Notes under the pieces: generated by a model | What the model was told of the DNA's origin: nothing | Seen by the model: the letters and a program-made list of their open reading frames with translations, nothing else | Databases searched by the model: none | DNA from: Marinobacterium litorale DSM 23545 | GTDB lineage: Bacteria > Pseudomonadota > Gammaproteobacteria > Pseudomonadales > Balneatricaceae | Direction: 5' to 3' | NCBI RefSeq assembly: GCF_000428985.1 | Contig: NZ_AUAZ01000018.1 | Location: forward strand, 35,668-99,667 | DNA length: 64,000 nt | Shown: positions 18,776-26,676 of the stretch, piece by piece | Layout of the letters: each line of letters opens with the position of its first letter | Position numbering within the stretch: position 1 is the stretch's first letter | Translations under genes and position numbers: made by a program

Positions 18776-19735
18776 GTTTTTCCAGCCCGGACTCTGCAGC
18801 GGCAACCCCAGCGGGGTCATTACGACACCCTCCCCCAGAGCCGGCGAATACCCTCTCAAGCGAAGCTCACCGTTGGCACTGATCCGCCAGGGCAGGGTCA
18901 TATCAACGCTTTCGCCGGCCTCATCCATCACCTCAAGTAGCAAGCGATCACGCCCAACCCATTGCCAACGGGCTACCCGCGCATCCAGAGGCTGACCACT
19001 GCCGTTGTTCTCCACCCAGCGGGCAGTGCCATCCTCTTTCAGCAGCAGATCCAAGCGACGTAAATACTGCGGATCGGTTCGGTAGCGGGAGGTCAGCGCC
19101 AGCCATTGGAGATCTCCCATGCGGGCACAGCCCTCAAAACGCTCATGGTCAAACTCCAGATCGGCTTTGAGATGATACCGGTAACCCCGCTGATCAAAAC
19201 AGGGTTCCTCTCTGACCTCCAGCCACAGATCCAGCCGCCCGGAATCCGACTCCAGGCGGCTTTCCCAGCGCCAGATATGGCCGATGCGCATCGGATCCGG
19301 ATCTGTAAACACCAGCGTCTGGCGACGCTCCGGTAGACGCAGCGTCAACTGATCGCGGTAGAGATTGACTGCCCACCCAGGCCCCTCTCCACCGGCATGC
19401 AAATACACACCGGGCAGGTCACGCGCGCATGAAGAAAGCGTTCCACCGACCACTCGGGCCTCGCTCAACTGCCAATCCCCACTGGCCTGTTGGTCGCCCC
19501 ACCCCTCCAGGTAAATCGGTAGCAACGCACGGTTCGGGTTTTTATCAAGGAAAGACTGCAGCGCATCCGGCAGTGAGCTTTGTCTATGCCAATGGCTCCC
19601 GTGGCAGGGCCTGAAACGCATGCCATCCTGATCAATAATGGCCATGCCCCGTTGATAAAGCTGGCCCGCCTGCTGAGGCTGGGTCTGGCATCCCGCAACC
19701 CATAGCGCAAACAGCAAACAAAGCGCCCCCCTCAT
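18767..19735 (-). CDS. Predicted lipoprotein of unknown function
   Basis: A 322-residue protein with a lipoprotein signal peptide ending in the lipobox WVAGC (Cys16), so likely lipid-anchored in the cell envelope. Several tryptophans and cysteines (FRPCHGSHWHRQ, EEPCFDQRGY, FEGCARMGD) suggest a beta-rich periplasmic domain. I do not recognise the family. It converges with the J-domain gene. Confidence 0.7.
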   Translation of the reverse strand: MRGALCLLFALWVAGCQTQPQQAGQLYQRGMAIIDQDGMRFRPCHGSHWHRQSSLPDALQSFLDKNPNRALLPIYLEGWGDQQASGDWQLSEARVVGGTLSSCARDLPGVYLHAGGEGPGWAVNLYRDQLTLRLPERRQTLVFTDPDPMRIGHIWRWESRLESDSGRLDLWLEVREEPCFDQRGYRYHLKADLEFDHERFEGCARMGDLQWLALTSRYRTDPQYLRRLDLLLKEDGTARWVENNGSGQPLDARVARWQWVGRDRLLLEVMDEAGESVDMTLPWRISANGELRLRGYSPALGEGVVMTPLGLPLQSPGWKNLP

Positions 19736-19841
19736 TGTGCCGACTCCCTATAACGAAACAGCCTGAAGCTTACTCCGGCGCCGCATCTCGCGCCAGCCAC
19801 CGTGCTTCAGGTCGAAAATTCCCCCATTCGTCACATGACAA

Positions 19842-19868
19842 TTGAGCATTAGCAAGAGACAATATAGT
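19842..19868 (+). promoter_or_regulatory. Candidate promoter of the DosC-like gene
   Basis: TTGAGC (19842-19847) and TATAGT (19863-19868) spaced 15 bases, about 28 bases before the start. The spacing is short, so support is weak. Confidence 0.3.
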
Positions 19869-19896
19869 CAACGTGAGAGAGTAGGAATTTGAGTAG

Positions 19897-21279
19897 ATGC
19901 CGTTGACCGATTTGGACGCCCTCATTGAAGAGTGGAATGCAAAGCTTGATGCTTTTCCGTTAGAGCTGCACCAGTTCGTCGAGCAATGCGCACAGGCTCA
20001 TAAAGAAACGCTGGCCACCTATTTCTACCAACAGATGCTGGCGGATCGCGATGCAGCCACATTTTTATCTCACGAACAGGTTAAGACACGGCTTCATGGA
20101 TCCATGCAGCGCTGGATTGTCGGCCTTTTTCAGGGCCCGGAAACGGTTAACGTCCAGGAGGTAATACAACAACAGGTCCATGTGGGCGATGTCCATGCCC
20201 GTATCTCGATTCCGGTCCACCTGGTACTGCGCGGCGCCCGCGCGCTCAAAGCGCGTTTTGTACATCTTCTGCATGACACCCCCGCCGCCAGCCCGGAACT
20301 GATCGCACTGGCCTCTCGCCGAATCTGCGACACGATCGACCTGGCCATGGAGATCATGAGCCACGCCTATGCCAGCTCCCACGATCGCAAATCACGGGCG
20401 GAAGAAGCATATCGAATGTTCGCCGTCGCACAGAACATCTCCAGCGAGAAAGAGCGCCAGCGGGCGGCACTGCTGGATTGGGAAAATCAGCTGATGTTCG
20501 ACAAGGCGATCGGTCTGCAACCGGAGCAGCTGCCCCGGGTGGGCAGTTCCGAGTTCGGTCTGTGGTTTCGCCACAAAGGTGCCCATGCCTTCGAAGGCTC
20601 CCACGAAGCGCGCCTGATTCTTGACTCTATGGAGCGCATCGACAACGTATTGCTGCCCGCGTTCGGCAGGCCGCTTTCGGAAGTATCAGGAACCTACGTG
20701 GATCAGTTGCGGGAACTGCGCGAACAGTCCAAGTCGATGGTTTACCACCTTGACCGTCTGTTTGAGCAAAATACGGTGATTGAATCGGGCCGAGACGTAC
20801 TGACACAGCTACTCAACCGGAAATTCCTGCCTGTCGTCCTTAATAAACAGGTCAGTTACGCCCGGGAGAAAAATCAGGGGTTTGCCATCCTCGCATTCGA
20901 TATCGATCATTTTAAGAGCATCAACGATAACTACGGCCACGACGCCGGCGATCAGGTGCTGCAGCAGTTCTCCTCACTGCTGATCAATAACAGTCGCGGT
21001 GGAGACTTCCTGTTCCGCATGGGGGGCGAAGAGTTCATGATGCTGCTGGCTGATGTGCTACCCGGCGATGCTCTGCGCACGGCGGAAAAACTCCGTGAAC
21101 GCGTGGCCTCCGAACCGTTTAGACTGGACGATAATCTGCAGATCAACATCACCTGCAGTGTCGGCTTGGCCATGTTCAACGGCCACCCCGATTACCAGCA
21201 AATGCTACAGCGAGCGGACGCGGCTCTCTACCAGGCCAAGAGTGCGGGACGAAACTGTACCGTCAGCGCCGACCACTAA
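19897..21279 (+). CDS. DosC-like globin-coupled diguanylate cyclase
   Basis: Makes c-di-GMP under control of a heme globin oxygen sensor. The 460-residue length equals that of E. coli DosC. The N-terminal globin domain aligns with DosC at proximal His100 (GDVHARISIP), Tyr44 and Leu66. The C-terminal cyclase domain has FDIDHFKSINDNYGHDAGD and the active-site GGEEF. An RGGD motif five residues before GGEEF is a product-inhibition I-site. Oxygen-dependent c-di-GMP production is the likely role. No phosphodiesterase partner (DosP) is adjacent. Confidence 0.88.
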   Translation: MPLTDLDALIEEWNAKLDAFPLELHQFVEQCAQAHKETLATYFYQQMLADRDAATFLSHEQVKTRLHGSMQRWIVGLFQGPETVNVQEVIQQQVHVGDVHARISIPVHLVLRGARALKARFVHLLHDTPAASPELIALASRRICDTIDLAMEIMSHAYASSHDRKSRAEEAYRMFAVAQNISSEKERQRAALLDWENQLMFDKAIGLQPEQLPRVGSSEFGLWFRHKGAHAFEGSHEARLILDSMERIDNVLLPAFGRPLSEVSGTYVDQLRELREQSKSMVYHLDRLFEQNTVIESGRDVLTQLLNRKFLPVVLNKQVSYAREKNQGFAILAFDIDHFKSINDNYGHDAGDQVLQQFSSLLINNSRGGDFLFRMGGEEFMMLLADVLPGDALRTAEKLRERVASEPFRLDDNLQINITCSVGLAMFNGHPDYQQMLQRADAALYQAKSAGRNCTVSADH

Positions 21280-21341
21280 GCCGCACGGAAGCCCCGGGCC
21301 TGCTATCCTGATTCTTGAACCGTATGAAACAGGAGACAAGC

Positions 21342-21545
21342 ATGTCCGGACACAGCTACCAAATCATCGAGATCGCCGGCTCCTCGACGACCAGTTACGA
21401 TGATGCCATTCGCGGCGCTATCGCTGCAGCAGCCAACCAGCATGAGCATCTGGACTGGTGGGAGGTGAAAGAGATGCGTGGGCATATCGCGGATAACGCC
21501 ATCGCCCACTTCCAGGTCGTACTGAAAGTGGGCTACCGGCTCTGA
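21342..21545 (+). CDS. Dodecin flavoprotein
   Basis: A 67-residue dodecin, which forms a hollow dodecamer that binds and stores flavins. Visible family features are IIEIAGSSTTSYDDAIRGAI and LDWWEVKEMRGHI, whose tryptophans stack on flavin. AGGAGACAAGC precedes the ATG at 21342. It follows the diguanylate cyclase by about 60 bases. Confidence 0.92.
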   Translation: MSGHSYQIIEIAGSSTTSYDDAIRGAIAAAANQHEHLDWWEVKEMRGHIADNAIAHFQVVLKVGYRL

Positions 21546-21702
21546 CCTCAGCCGCGTGAAATGACCCTGCTCAATGTGCTGTTAAACAGGTGTTCGCTAA
21601 TAAACGATCAGCTGTTACAATTGCAATCAAACTGTCGCGAAAAGCACACTCAAGCCGGGGTTTCTGCCACGCAAATACCGGCCTCAATGGACCTGAAACA
21701 GC

Positions 21703-21730
21703 ATGCGAGCCCGCTTTCTGCGGGTCGCAT
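21703..21730 (+). promoter_or_regulatory. Strong hairpin just before the degenerate regulator gene
   Basis: ATGCGA and CCCGC (21703-21714, one bulged G) pair with GCGGG and TCGCAT (21720-21730) around TTTCT. The start codon is 14 bases downstream and the ribosome binding site abuts the stem. No T-run follows, so a role in translation is more likely than termination. Confidence 0.4.
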
Positions 21731-21744
21731 CGGGAGTCGATAGC

Positions 21745-23130
21745 ATGACCGCAATACCTCAAATACTTCTGGTCGATCAAGAGCCGGAACAGCTTCAACA
21801 TCTCAACGACGTGCTGCTCAGTGCCGGTTATCGGGTGCGCACGGCTGACGATGGTAATGAGGCGCTACAGGTCCTGGAAACCCTGCGCATTGAGCTGGTG
21901 CTCTGTGATCAGCGCACCAGTGGTCGCGACGGTTTAACGCTTAACGAACAGATTCAACAGGACTTCCCGGGTATCACCCGGATTTTGCTGATCAACCAGT
22001 CGGTGATGCCTGAAGCACTGGAGGCAACGGCCCAGGGCGCCTTCGGTATTCTGGCGCCCCCTTATGATCCGGCTCACCTGCTGGACACGGTGCGGGCAGC
22101 GCTGGATACCGCCCATCAGAGACGCGACCAGCGTTGGCGCGAGCGTATTGTTGGCCGCAGTGCGTCCATGGAACACCTGCTAGACCAAGCACGCCGAGTG
22201 GCGGTATCCGATGTTAACCTGACTATTTCCGGCCCTCTGGGCAGCGGCAAGGAGCTGCTGGCGGAGGCCGTTCATCGCGCCAGTCGCCGTTCCGAAGGCC
22301 CTCTGGAAGTAATCAGCTGCAGTGAACTGCCCCAGCAGATGCTGGAAGCCGAACTCTTTGGCCATACGTCGGGCGCGATCAGTGGGTCCAGCAGCCAACA
22401 GCCCGGATTACTGACCCGAACCCGGGGCGGAACACTGATTCTCAACGAAATCTGCGACCTGTCACCGGCGCTGCAAAGCAAGCTGCTGATGGCGCTGCAA
22501 ACAGCACGCAGCCGCGCTCTGGGTGCTGACCGGGAGGAATCCCTCGATGTCCGTATTATTGCCACATCGAGCCGAAACCTGGAGCACGCCATGCTCGGTG
22601 GTGAGCTGAATGACGAACTTTACTACGAACTCAGTGGAGTCAGCCTGGAGATACCCGCGCTGCAGGAGCGCGCAGAGGATATACCGGTGCTGGCACGCCA
22701 CTTTCTGAAAGAAGCGGCCCTGCGTCATAACCGCCGGGTAAGAAACCTCTCCCCCGGTGCTATTCACCTGCTGGGCCTGTCGGCCTGGCCCGGTAATGTG
22801 ACCCAGCTTAAGGGCGTCATTGAACAGGTTGTTGCTCAGAGTGGATCACCGGTGGTTTCGGAAGCGCTGGTAGCCAAGGCGCTGGATAATCAGGAACGGG
22901 TCATCCCATCGTTCAATGAAGCCCGCGCCGAGTTTGAGCGCCGTTACCTGATCAAGCTTCTGCAGATCACTGAAGGGAATGTGACCCATGCAGCCCGTAT
23001 CGCGCAGCGTAACCGGACCGACCTGTACAAGCTTCTGGGCAAGCACGATCTGGAACCGGCACGTTTCAAAGTAAGACGCAGCCGCACCAGCCGTAAACAG
23101 AATGCAGGCCGTACCGGCACCAGCGGCTAA
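21745..23130 (+). CDS. Degenerate NtrC/GlrR-type sigma-54 response regulator
   Basis: A 461-residue protein with receiver (Asp55 retained), AAA+ domain and C-terminal Fis-type helix-turn-helix (~395-436). Walker A is GPLGSGKE with Lys169. Key activator residues are changed: the GAFTGA loop reads GAISGS (210-215), Walker B GGTLILNE has Asn234 for Asp, both arginine-finger positions are Asn289 and Glu295, and the sensor II Arg is Thr353. It therefore probably cannot hydrolyse ATP or open sigma-54 promoters, though it may still bind DNA. No histidine kinase is adjacent. The start has GGGAG upstream. Confidence 0.8.
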   Translation: MTAIPQILLVDQEPEQLQHLNDVLLSAGYRVRTADDGNEALQVLETLRIELVLCDQRTSGRDGLTLNEQIQQDFPGITRILLINQSVMPEALEATAQGAFGILAPPYDPAHLLDTVRAALDTAHQRRDQRWRERIVGRSASMEHLLDQARRVAVSDVNLTISGPLGSGKELLAEAVHRASRRSEGPLEVISCSELPQQMLEAELFGHTSGAISGSSSQQPGLLTRTRGGTLILNEICDLSPALQSKLLMALQTARSRALGADREESLDVRIIATSSRNLEHAMLGGELNDELYYELSGVSLEIPALQERAEDIPVLARHFLKEAALRHNRRVRNLSPGAIHLLGLSAWPGNVTQLKGVIEQVVAQSGSPVVSEALVAKALDNQERVIPSFNEARAEFERRYLIKLLQITEGNVTHAARIAQRNRTDLYKLLGKHDLEPARFKVRRSRTSRKQNAGRTGTSG

Positions 23131-23600
23131 CGCGTCAATTGAGCATAGTGAGCGCCGGTCAGCTCGCACAGAGCTGTCGGCGCTAACTCCAGATCCAGCC
23201 CGCGCCGGCCGCCGCTAATCAGTATCGTCTCCTGGGGTTCTGCAGAACTGTGCAGCAGCGTCGGGAGCCGTTTCTTCTGTCCCAGCGGGCTGATGCCGCC
23301 GACAATATAACCGGTGATACGCTCTGCATCAGCCGGTTGCGCCATCGCCACCTTCTTCACCGATAGCGCCGCCGCTACGGCTTTTAAATCAAGCATCTCC
23401 GCCACCGGGATAATCGCAACAGCCAGACGGCGGTTATCCCCCTCCAATGCCACCAACAGCGTTTTGAACACCTGCTCTGCGGGAAAGCCAAGCTTCTCTG
23501 CGGCTTCCAGCCCGTAGGCCGGAGCCGCCGGGTCGTGCTCATATTCATGGATGGAAAAAGAAACTTTCTTGCGCTCCAGCGCTTTAATTGCCGGTGTCAT
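23127..23600 (-). CDS. ybaK: Cys-tRNA(Pro) deacylase YbaK/EbsC
   Basis: A 157-residue trans-editing enzyme that hydrolyses Cys-tRNA-Pro. Family features include the substrate-pocket lysine region EQVFKTLLVAL and GYIVGGISPLGQKKRLP. It overlaps the 3' end of the convergent regulator gene by 4 bases and begins 11 bases after the CigR-like gene, so it is probably the last gene of a three-gene unit. Confidence 0.92.
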   Translation of the reverse strand: MTPAIKALERKKVSFSIHEYEHDPAAPAYGLEAAEKLGFPAEQVFKTLLVALEGDNRRLAVAIIPVAEMLDLKAVAAALSVKKVAMAQPADAERITGYIVGGISPLGQKKRLPTLLHSSAEPQETILISGGRRGLDLELAPTALCELTGAHYAQLTR

Positions 23601-23610
23601 CCCCAGGCGC

Positions 23611-24138
23611 TCACTCCATCAAATCGATAACTTTATCGGTTAACACAACCACATCCAACACCGTTCCTCGCCCCTCCATGACACGAACAATACGGTCCCC
23701 CAGACGCAACAGCTCTATACCATCATCCCGTCCGGTAATTTTGTTCAACAGGTCAGAGGGCAGATGCTCCGCTTCGCGGTAAAGGTCGTAATCCATATCC
23801 CGTCCGCGCGCCAGCTTATCCTGCCAACCCGGCGGCAACGAGCCGCCCCGGGCCAGCTTTTTCTGCAACCCCGGCGGCAAACTCTTCACCCCGCTCCCCA
23901 CGTGCGGCGCTTCAACGCCGTAATGCCTGAGTACTTCCAGCCGCAGACGTTCACGCTCAGAGTGAGTCAAGGCGTCCGGCAGGCTCTGGTGATTGTTACC
24001 ACGTTCAGTGGTACCCGCTGTCTGTTCGGGCACTCGATCCTCGGCTTTCTGCTTCTGCTTTTGCTCCACCCACTGCGGTTTTTCCGCCTGTACGCTCGTT
24101 ACTACCAGTAAAAGCAGTGCGCCCCATATCGATTTCAT
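23611..24138 (-). CDS. CigR-like exported protein
   Basis: A 175-residue protein with a cleavable signal peptide (MKSIWGALLLLVVTSVQA) and the duplicated LPPGLQKKLARGG / LPPGWQDKLARG motif of the CigR anti-virulence-regulator family. The last ~50 residues look like the conserved C-terminal domain. The family name comes from Salmonella; no virulence system is seen here. The ATG at 24138 has GGAGGT upstream. It sits 38 bases after the DUF3820 gene. Confidence 0.75.
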   Translation of the reverse strand: MKSIWGALLLLVVTSVQAEKPQWVEQKQKQKAEDRVPEQTAGTTERGNNHQSLPDALTHSERERLRLEVLRHYGVEAPHVGSGVKSLPPGLQKKLARGGSLPPGWQDKLARGRDMDYDLYREAEHLPSDLLNKITGRDDGIELLRLGDRIVRVMEGRGTVLDVVVLTDKVIDLME

Positions 24139-24176
24139 GATCACCTCCACCCGCTAGCCATTACGCTCACTGTCCA

Positions 24177-24389
24177 TCACCGATTGCGTAGTGGATCAAG
24201 CAGGGATTCAAGTCCGTTTAACTTGATCTCATAGATCAGTGCCATCCGCTCTCCCAGCTTTCCTGCCGGAAATCCCTGACCCGCAAACCACACCAGGTAG
24301 GGCTCCGGCAGATCCGCCAGCACTCGCCCCTTGTACTTGCCAAAGGGCATCTCCATACGCACCAGATCAGCCAGTATTTCAGTATCCAT
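24177..24389 (-). CDS. DUF3820 (QSregVF-like) small protein
   Basis: A 70-residue protein with MPFGKYKGRVLADLPEPYLVWFA, typical of DUF3820. The start at 24389 (MDTEILADLV) is chosen because upstream in-frame residues overlap the divergent gene's coding region. Function is unknown. It appears to head the unit with the CigR-like gene and ybaK. Confidence 0.8.
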   Translation of the reverse strand: MDTEILADLVRMEMPFGKYKGRVLADLPEPYLVWFAGQGFPAGKLGERMALIYEIKLNGLESLLDPLRNR

Positions 24390-24478
24390 CTCTATCCGTC
24401 TTACTCTGGAAATAACGCCCAACTTAGGGTTAGCATCCCGCGTTCTAACGGTAAAGTATACGCACCGGGAACAATTCG

Positions 24479-25879
24479 ATGACAGCCTCTCCCTTACAAT
24501 ACGCGCTGCAGCTGATGCAGCGGCAATCATTCGACCAGGCCGCGGCACTTTGCCAACAGGTGCTGAAAGCCAACCCAAAGGATTTTAACGCACAACACCT
24601 GCTCGGCGTAATTCAGATGCAGTCGGGCAACCTTGATGAGGCCTGCGCCTCATTAAAAGTCGCCAGCCAGATGAGTGTTGCTTCAAGGTATAAGGCGCAG
24701 GCGCTGAGCAATCTATCCCTGGCACTGAAACAGAACGATGCTTTGGGAGACGCATTGATCGCGGTGGAGCAGGCGATTACGCTGTTGCCTGATGAGCTGG
24801 CATTTCGCGTAAATCGCCTGAACATTCTGGAGCTCGAGCAACAGTGGGACTTGATTGTAAAGGCGACCGCTGAAACGCCGGCGCTTAACCAGGAACCTGA
24901 ACTCCAGTGCCTGCTGACCAGAGCTGAGCGACACAGTGGCAAAGCTCAGGCTGCACTCAAACGCATCGAACAATATCTGCAACAGACACCGGGCGATCTG
25001 GAGGCGCTGGGTGAGTGGGCTCTTTTGCGGGCGGCCCTCGGAGATCAAGCCATTCTGGAGCAAGCACTTGAATTGGCGCCGGCCGAAACGCTGGAGTGGA
25101 TCGCCGACTATCTGGCCGAGGAGGGTTGGCTGACTCAGGCGCTCCCGCTGTATCGAAGCCTGCTCCGGAACGACCCCGGCCACACCGGCGCGCGGCATAT
25201 GCTGGATGCGGCTGAAGGTCGGCTGACCGAAGCCGCCCCGGCCGCGTATATTGAGTCACTGTACGACGCGCATGCCCATCGCTTCGAGCAACATCTGGTG
25301 AAGCGCCTGGAGTACCGGGCGCCCACGCGGCTGGCAGAACGGCTTGCGAAACATATTCAGGGGCCGCTTGATCAGGTCGCTGACCTGGGGTGTGGCAGCG
25401 GGTTGATGGGTGAAGCATTACGCGCCCGATTCGAAATCAGCCGGTTATCCGGGTGTGATCTGTCCGGTGGCATGCTCAGTATCGCCGAACAGAACGGCTA
25501 TTACGACCAGCTGGCGCAAGGCCAGGTGACGGAGTGGCTTGCTCAACACCCCAGGCACTTTGAGGTGATTTGTGCGACTGATCTGTTGATCTACTTCGGT
25601 GACCTTGCACCGCTCATGGAGTTGGCGGCACAGGCGCTGATTCCCGATGGGCTGTTCGCATTCACCGTGGAGCATGCCGACCAGGGACTGGCCCTCACGG
25701 CAAGCGGACGCTATCGCCATAGCCTTGACCATATCCAGACACGCTGTGATCAGGCCGGACTGGCTTTGATTGAGCAGGAAACCTTTGCGCTGCGCAAGGA
25801 ACAGGGCAAGATAATAACCGGAACTCTGGTTATCGCCCGTCTCCATCCCCAACAGACTCAATCTGGAGAAGACGCATGA
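24479..25879 (+). CDS. TPR-containing SAM-dependent methyltransferase
   Basis: A 466-residue fusion. Residues ~1-230 are tetratricopeptide-like helical repeats (FDQAAALCQQVLKANPKDFN, ARHMLDAAEGRLTEA). Residues ~250-460 are a class I methyltransferase with VADLGCGSGLMGEAL (from ~299) and CDLSGGMLSIAEQ. The TPR part suggests a protein partner or substrate. The target is unknown. Its 3' end overlaps the MOSC gene by 4 bases (ATGA), so translation is coupled. Confidence 0.8.
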   Translation: MTASPLQYALQLMQRQSFDQAAALCQQVLKANPKDFNAQHLLGVIQMQSGNLDEACASLKVASQMSVASRYKAQALSNLSLALKQNDALGDALIAVEQAITLLPDELAFRVNRLNILELEQQWDLIVKATAETPALNQEPELQCLLTRAERHSGKAQAALKRIEQYLQQTPGDLEALGEWALLRAALGDQAILEQALELAPAETLEWIADYLAEEGWLTQALPLYRSLLRNDPGHTGARHMLDAAEGRLTEAAPAAYIESLYDAHAHRFEQHLVKRLEYRAPTRLAERLAKHIQGPLDQVADLGCGSGLMGEALRARFEISRLSGCDLSGGMLSIAEQNGYYDQLAQGQVTEWLAQHPRHFEVICATDLLIYFGDLAPLMELAAQALIPDGLFAFTVEHADQGLALTASGRYRHSLDHIQTRCDQAGLALIEQETFALRKEQGKIITGTLVIARLHPQQTQSGEDA

Positions 25880-26676
25880 ACGCGCCCGTTGTCAGCGGAC
25901 TGTTTATCTACCCGGTTAAGTCCGGCGCCCCCATCAGCCTGCCCACGGCCTGGGCTGAGCCCCGCGGGCTGGCGTTTGATCGCCGCTTCATGATCTGTGA
26001 TCCGGAGGGGTGTTTTATCACGGCACGGGAGGAGCCCAGGCTGCTGCGTCTGGCCGGCACGTTGGTTCATGACGGTATGATCTTCAGCGCGCCGGGCTGT
26101 CTACCCTTCTACCTGCACTACGATCAGATCGAGGAAAACCGCCGGGAAGTGAAAGTCTGGAATGATATTCTAGCCGCTCGACGCGCGCCGCAGACGCTCG
26201 ACCACTGGCTGAGTGAGTACCTCGGCCGCACCGTTCACATGGTGTATAACGACCCTGAAAGCCATCGAATCGCCGGACGAGCGGCTGAACGGCCCATTCT
26301 CTTCGCTGACGGTTATCCGTTACTGCTGACCAGTGAAGCCTCATTGCAGGCGGTACGCGACGCGGGGCCTACCGAGACTGAAATGGCGCGCTTCAGGCCA
26401 AATCTGGTTGTCTCCGGCAGCGCTGCCTGGGATGAAGATCACTGGCGTCATATCCGTATTGGCGAGGTCGAGCTGGAGCTGGTCAAACCCTGCGAGCGCT
26501 GCGTTCTGATCACCCGCGACCCGGTCAGCGGCGAGAAAGCGCCGAGGGGTGAACCGCTGCGCACGCTGGCCCAGATACACCGCGACGAGCGCGGTCGGGT
26601 CTGTTTCGGTCACAATCTGATGGTAAGAAAAGCCGGCTTACTGGAAGTTGGCAGTCGCGTCGAAATTATTGACTGA
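25876..26676 (+). CDS. MOSC-domain protein, YcbX/mARC-like
   Basis: A 266-residue protein with an N-terminal MOSC beta-barrel (VSGLFIYPVKSGAPISL) and a C-terminal MOSC domain. In this family a cysteine binds molybdenum cofactor; the candidate is in KPCERCVLITRDP (Cys206/Cys209). YcbX-like proteins reduce N-hydroxylated substrates with an electron partner. No fused ferredoxin domain is present here. Translationally coupled to the TPR methyltransferase. Confidence 0.82.
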   Translation: MNAPVVSGLFIYPVKSGAPISLPTAWAEPRGLAFDRRFMICDPEGCFITAREEPRLLRLAGTLVHDGMIFSAPGCLPFYLHYDQIEENRREVKVWNDILAARRAPQTLDHWLSEYLGRTVHMVYNDPESHRIAGRAAERPILFADGYPLLLTSEASLQAVRDAGPTETEMARFRPNLVVSGSAAWDEDHWRHIRIGEVELELVKPCERCVLITRDPVSGEKAPRGEPLRTLAQIHRDERGRVCFGHNLMVRKAGLLEVGSRVEIID

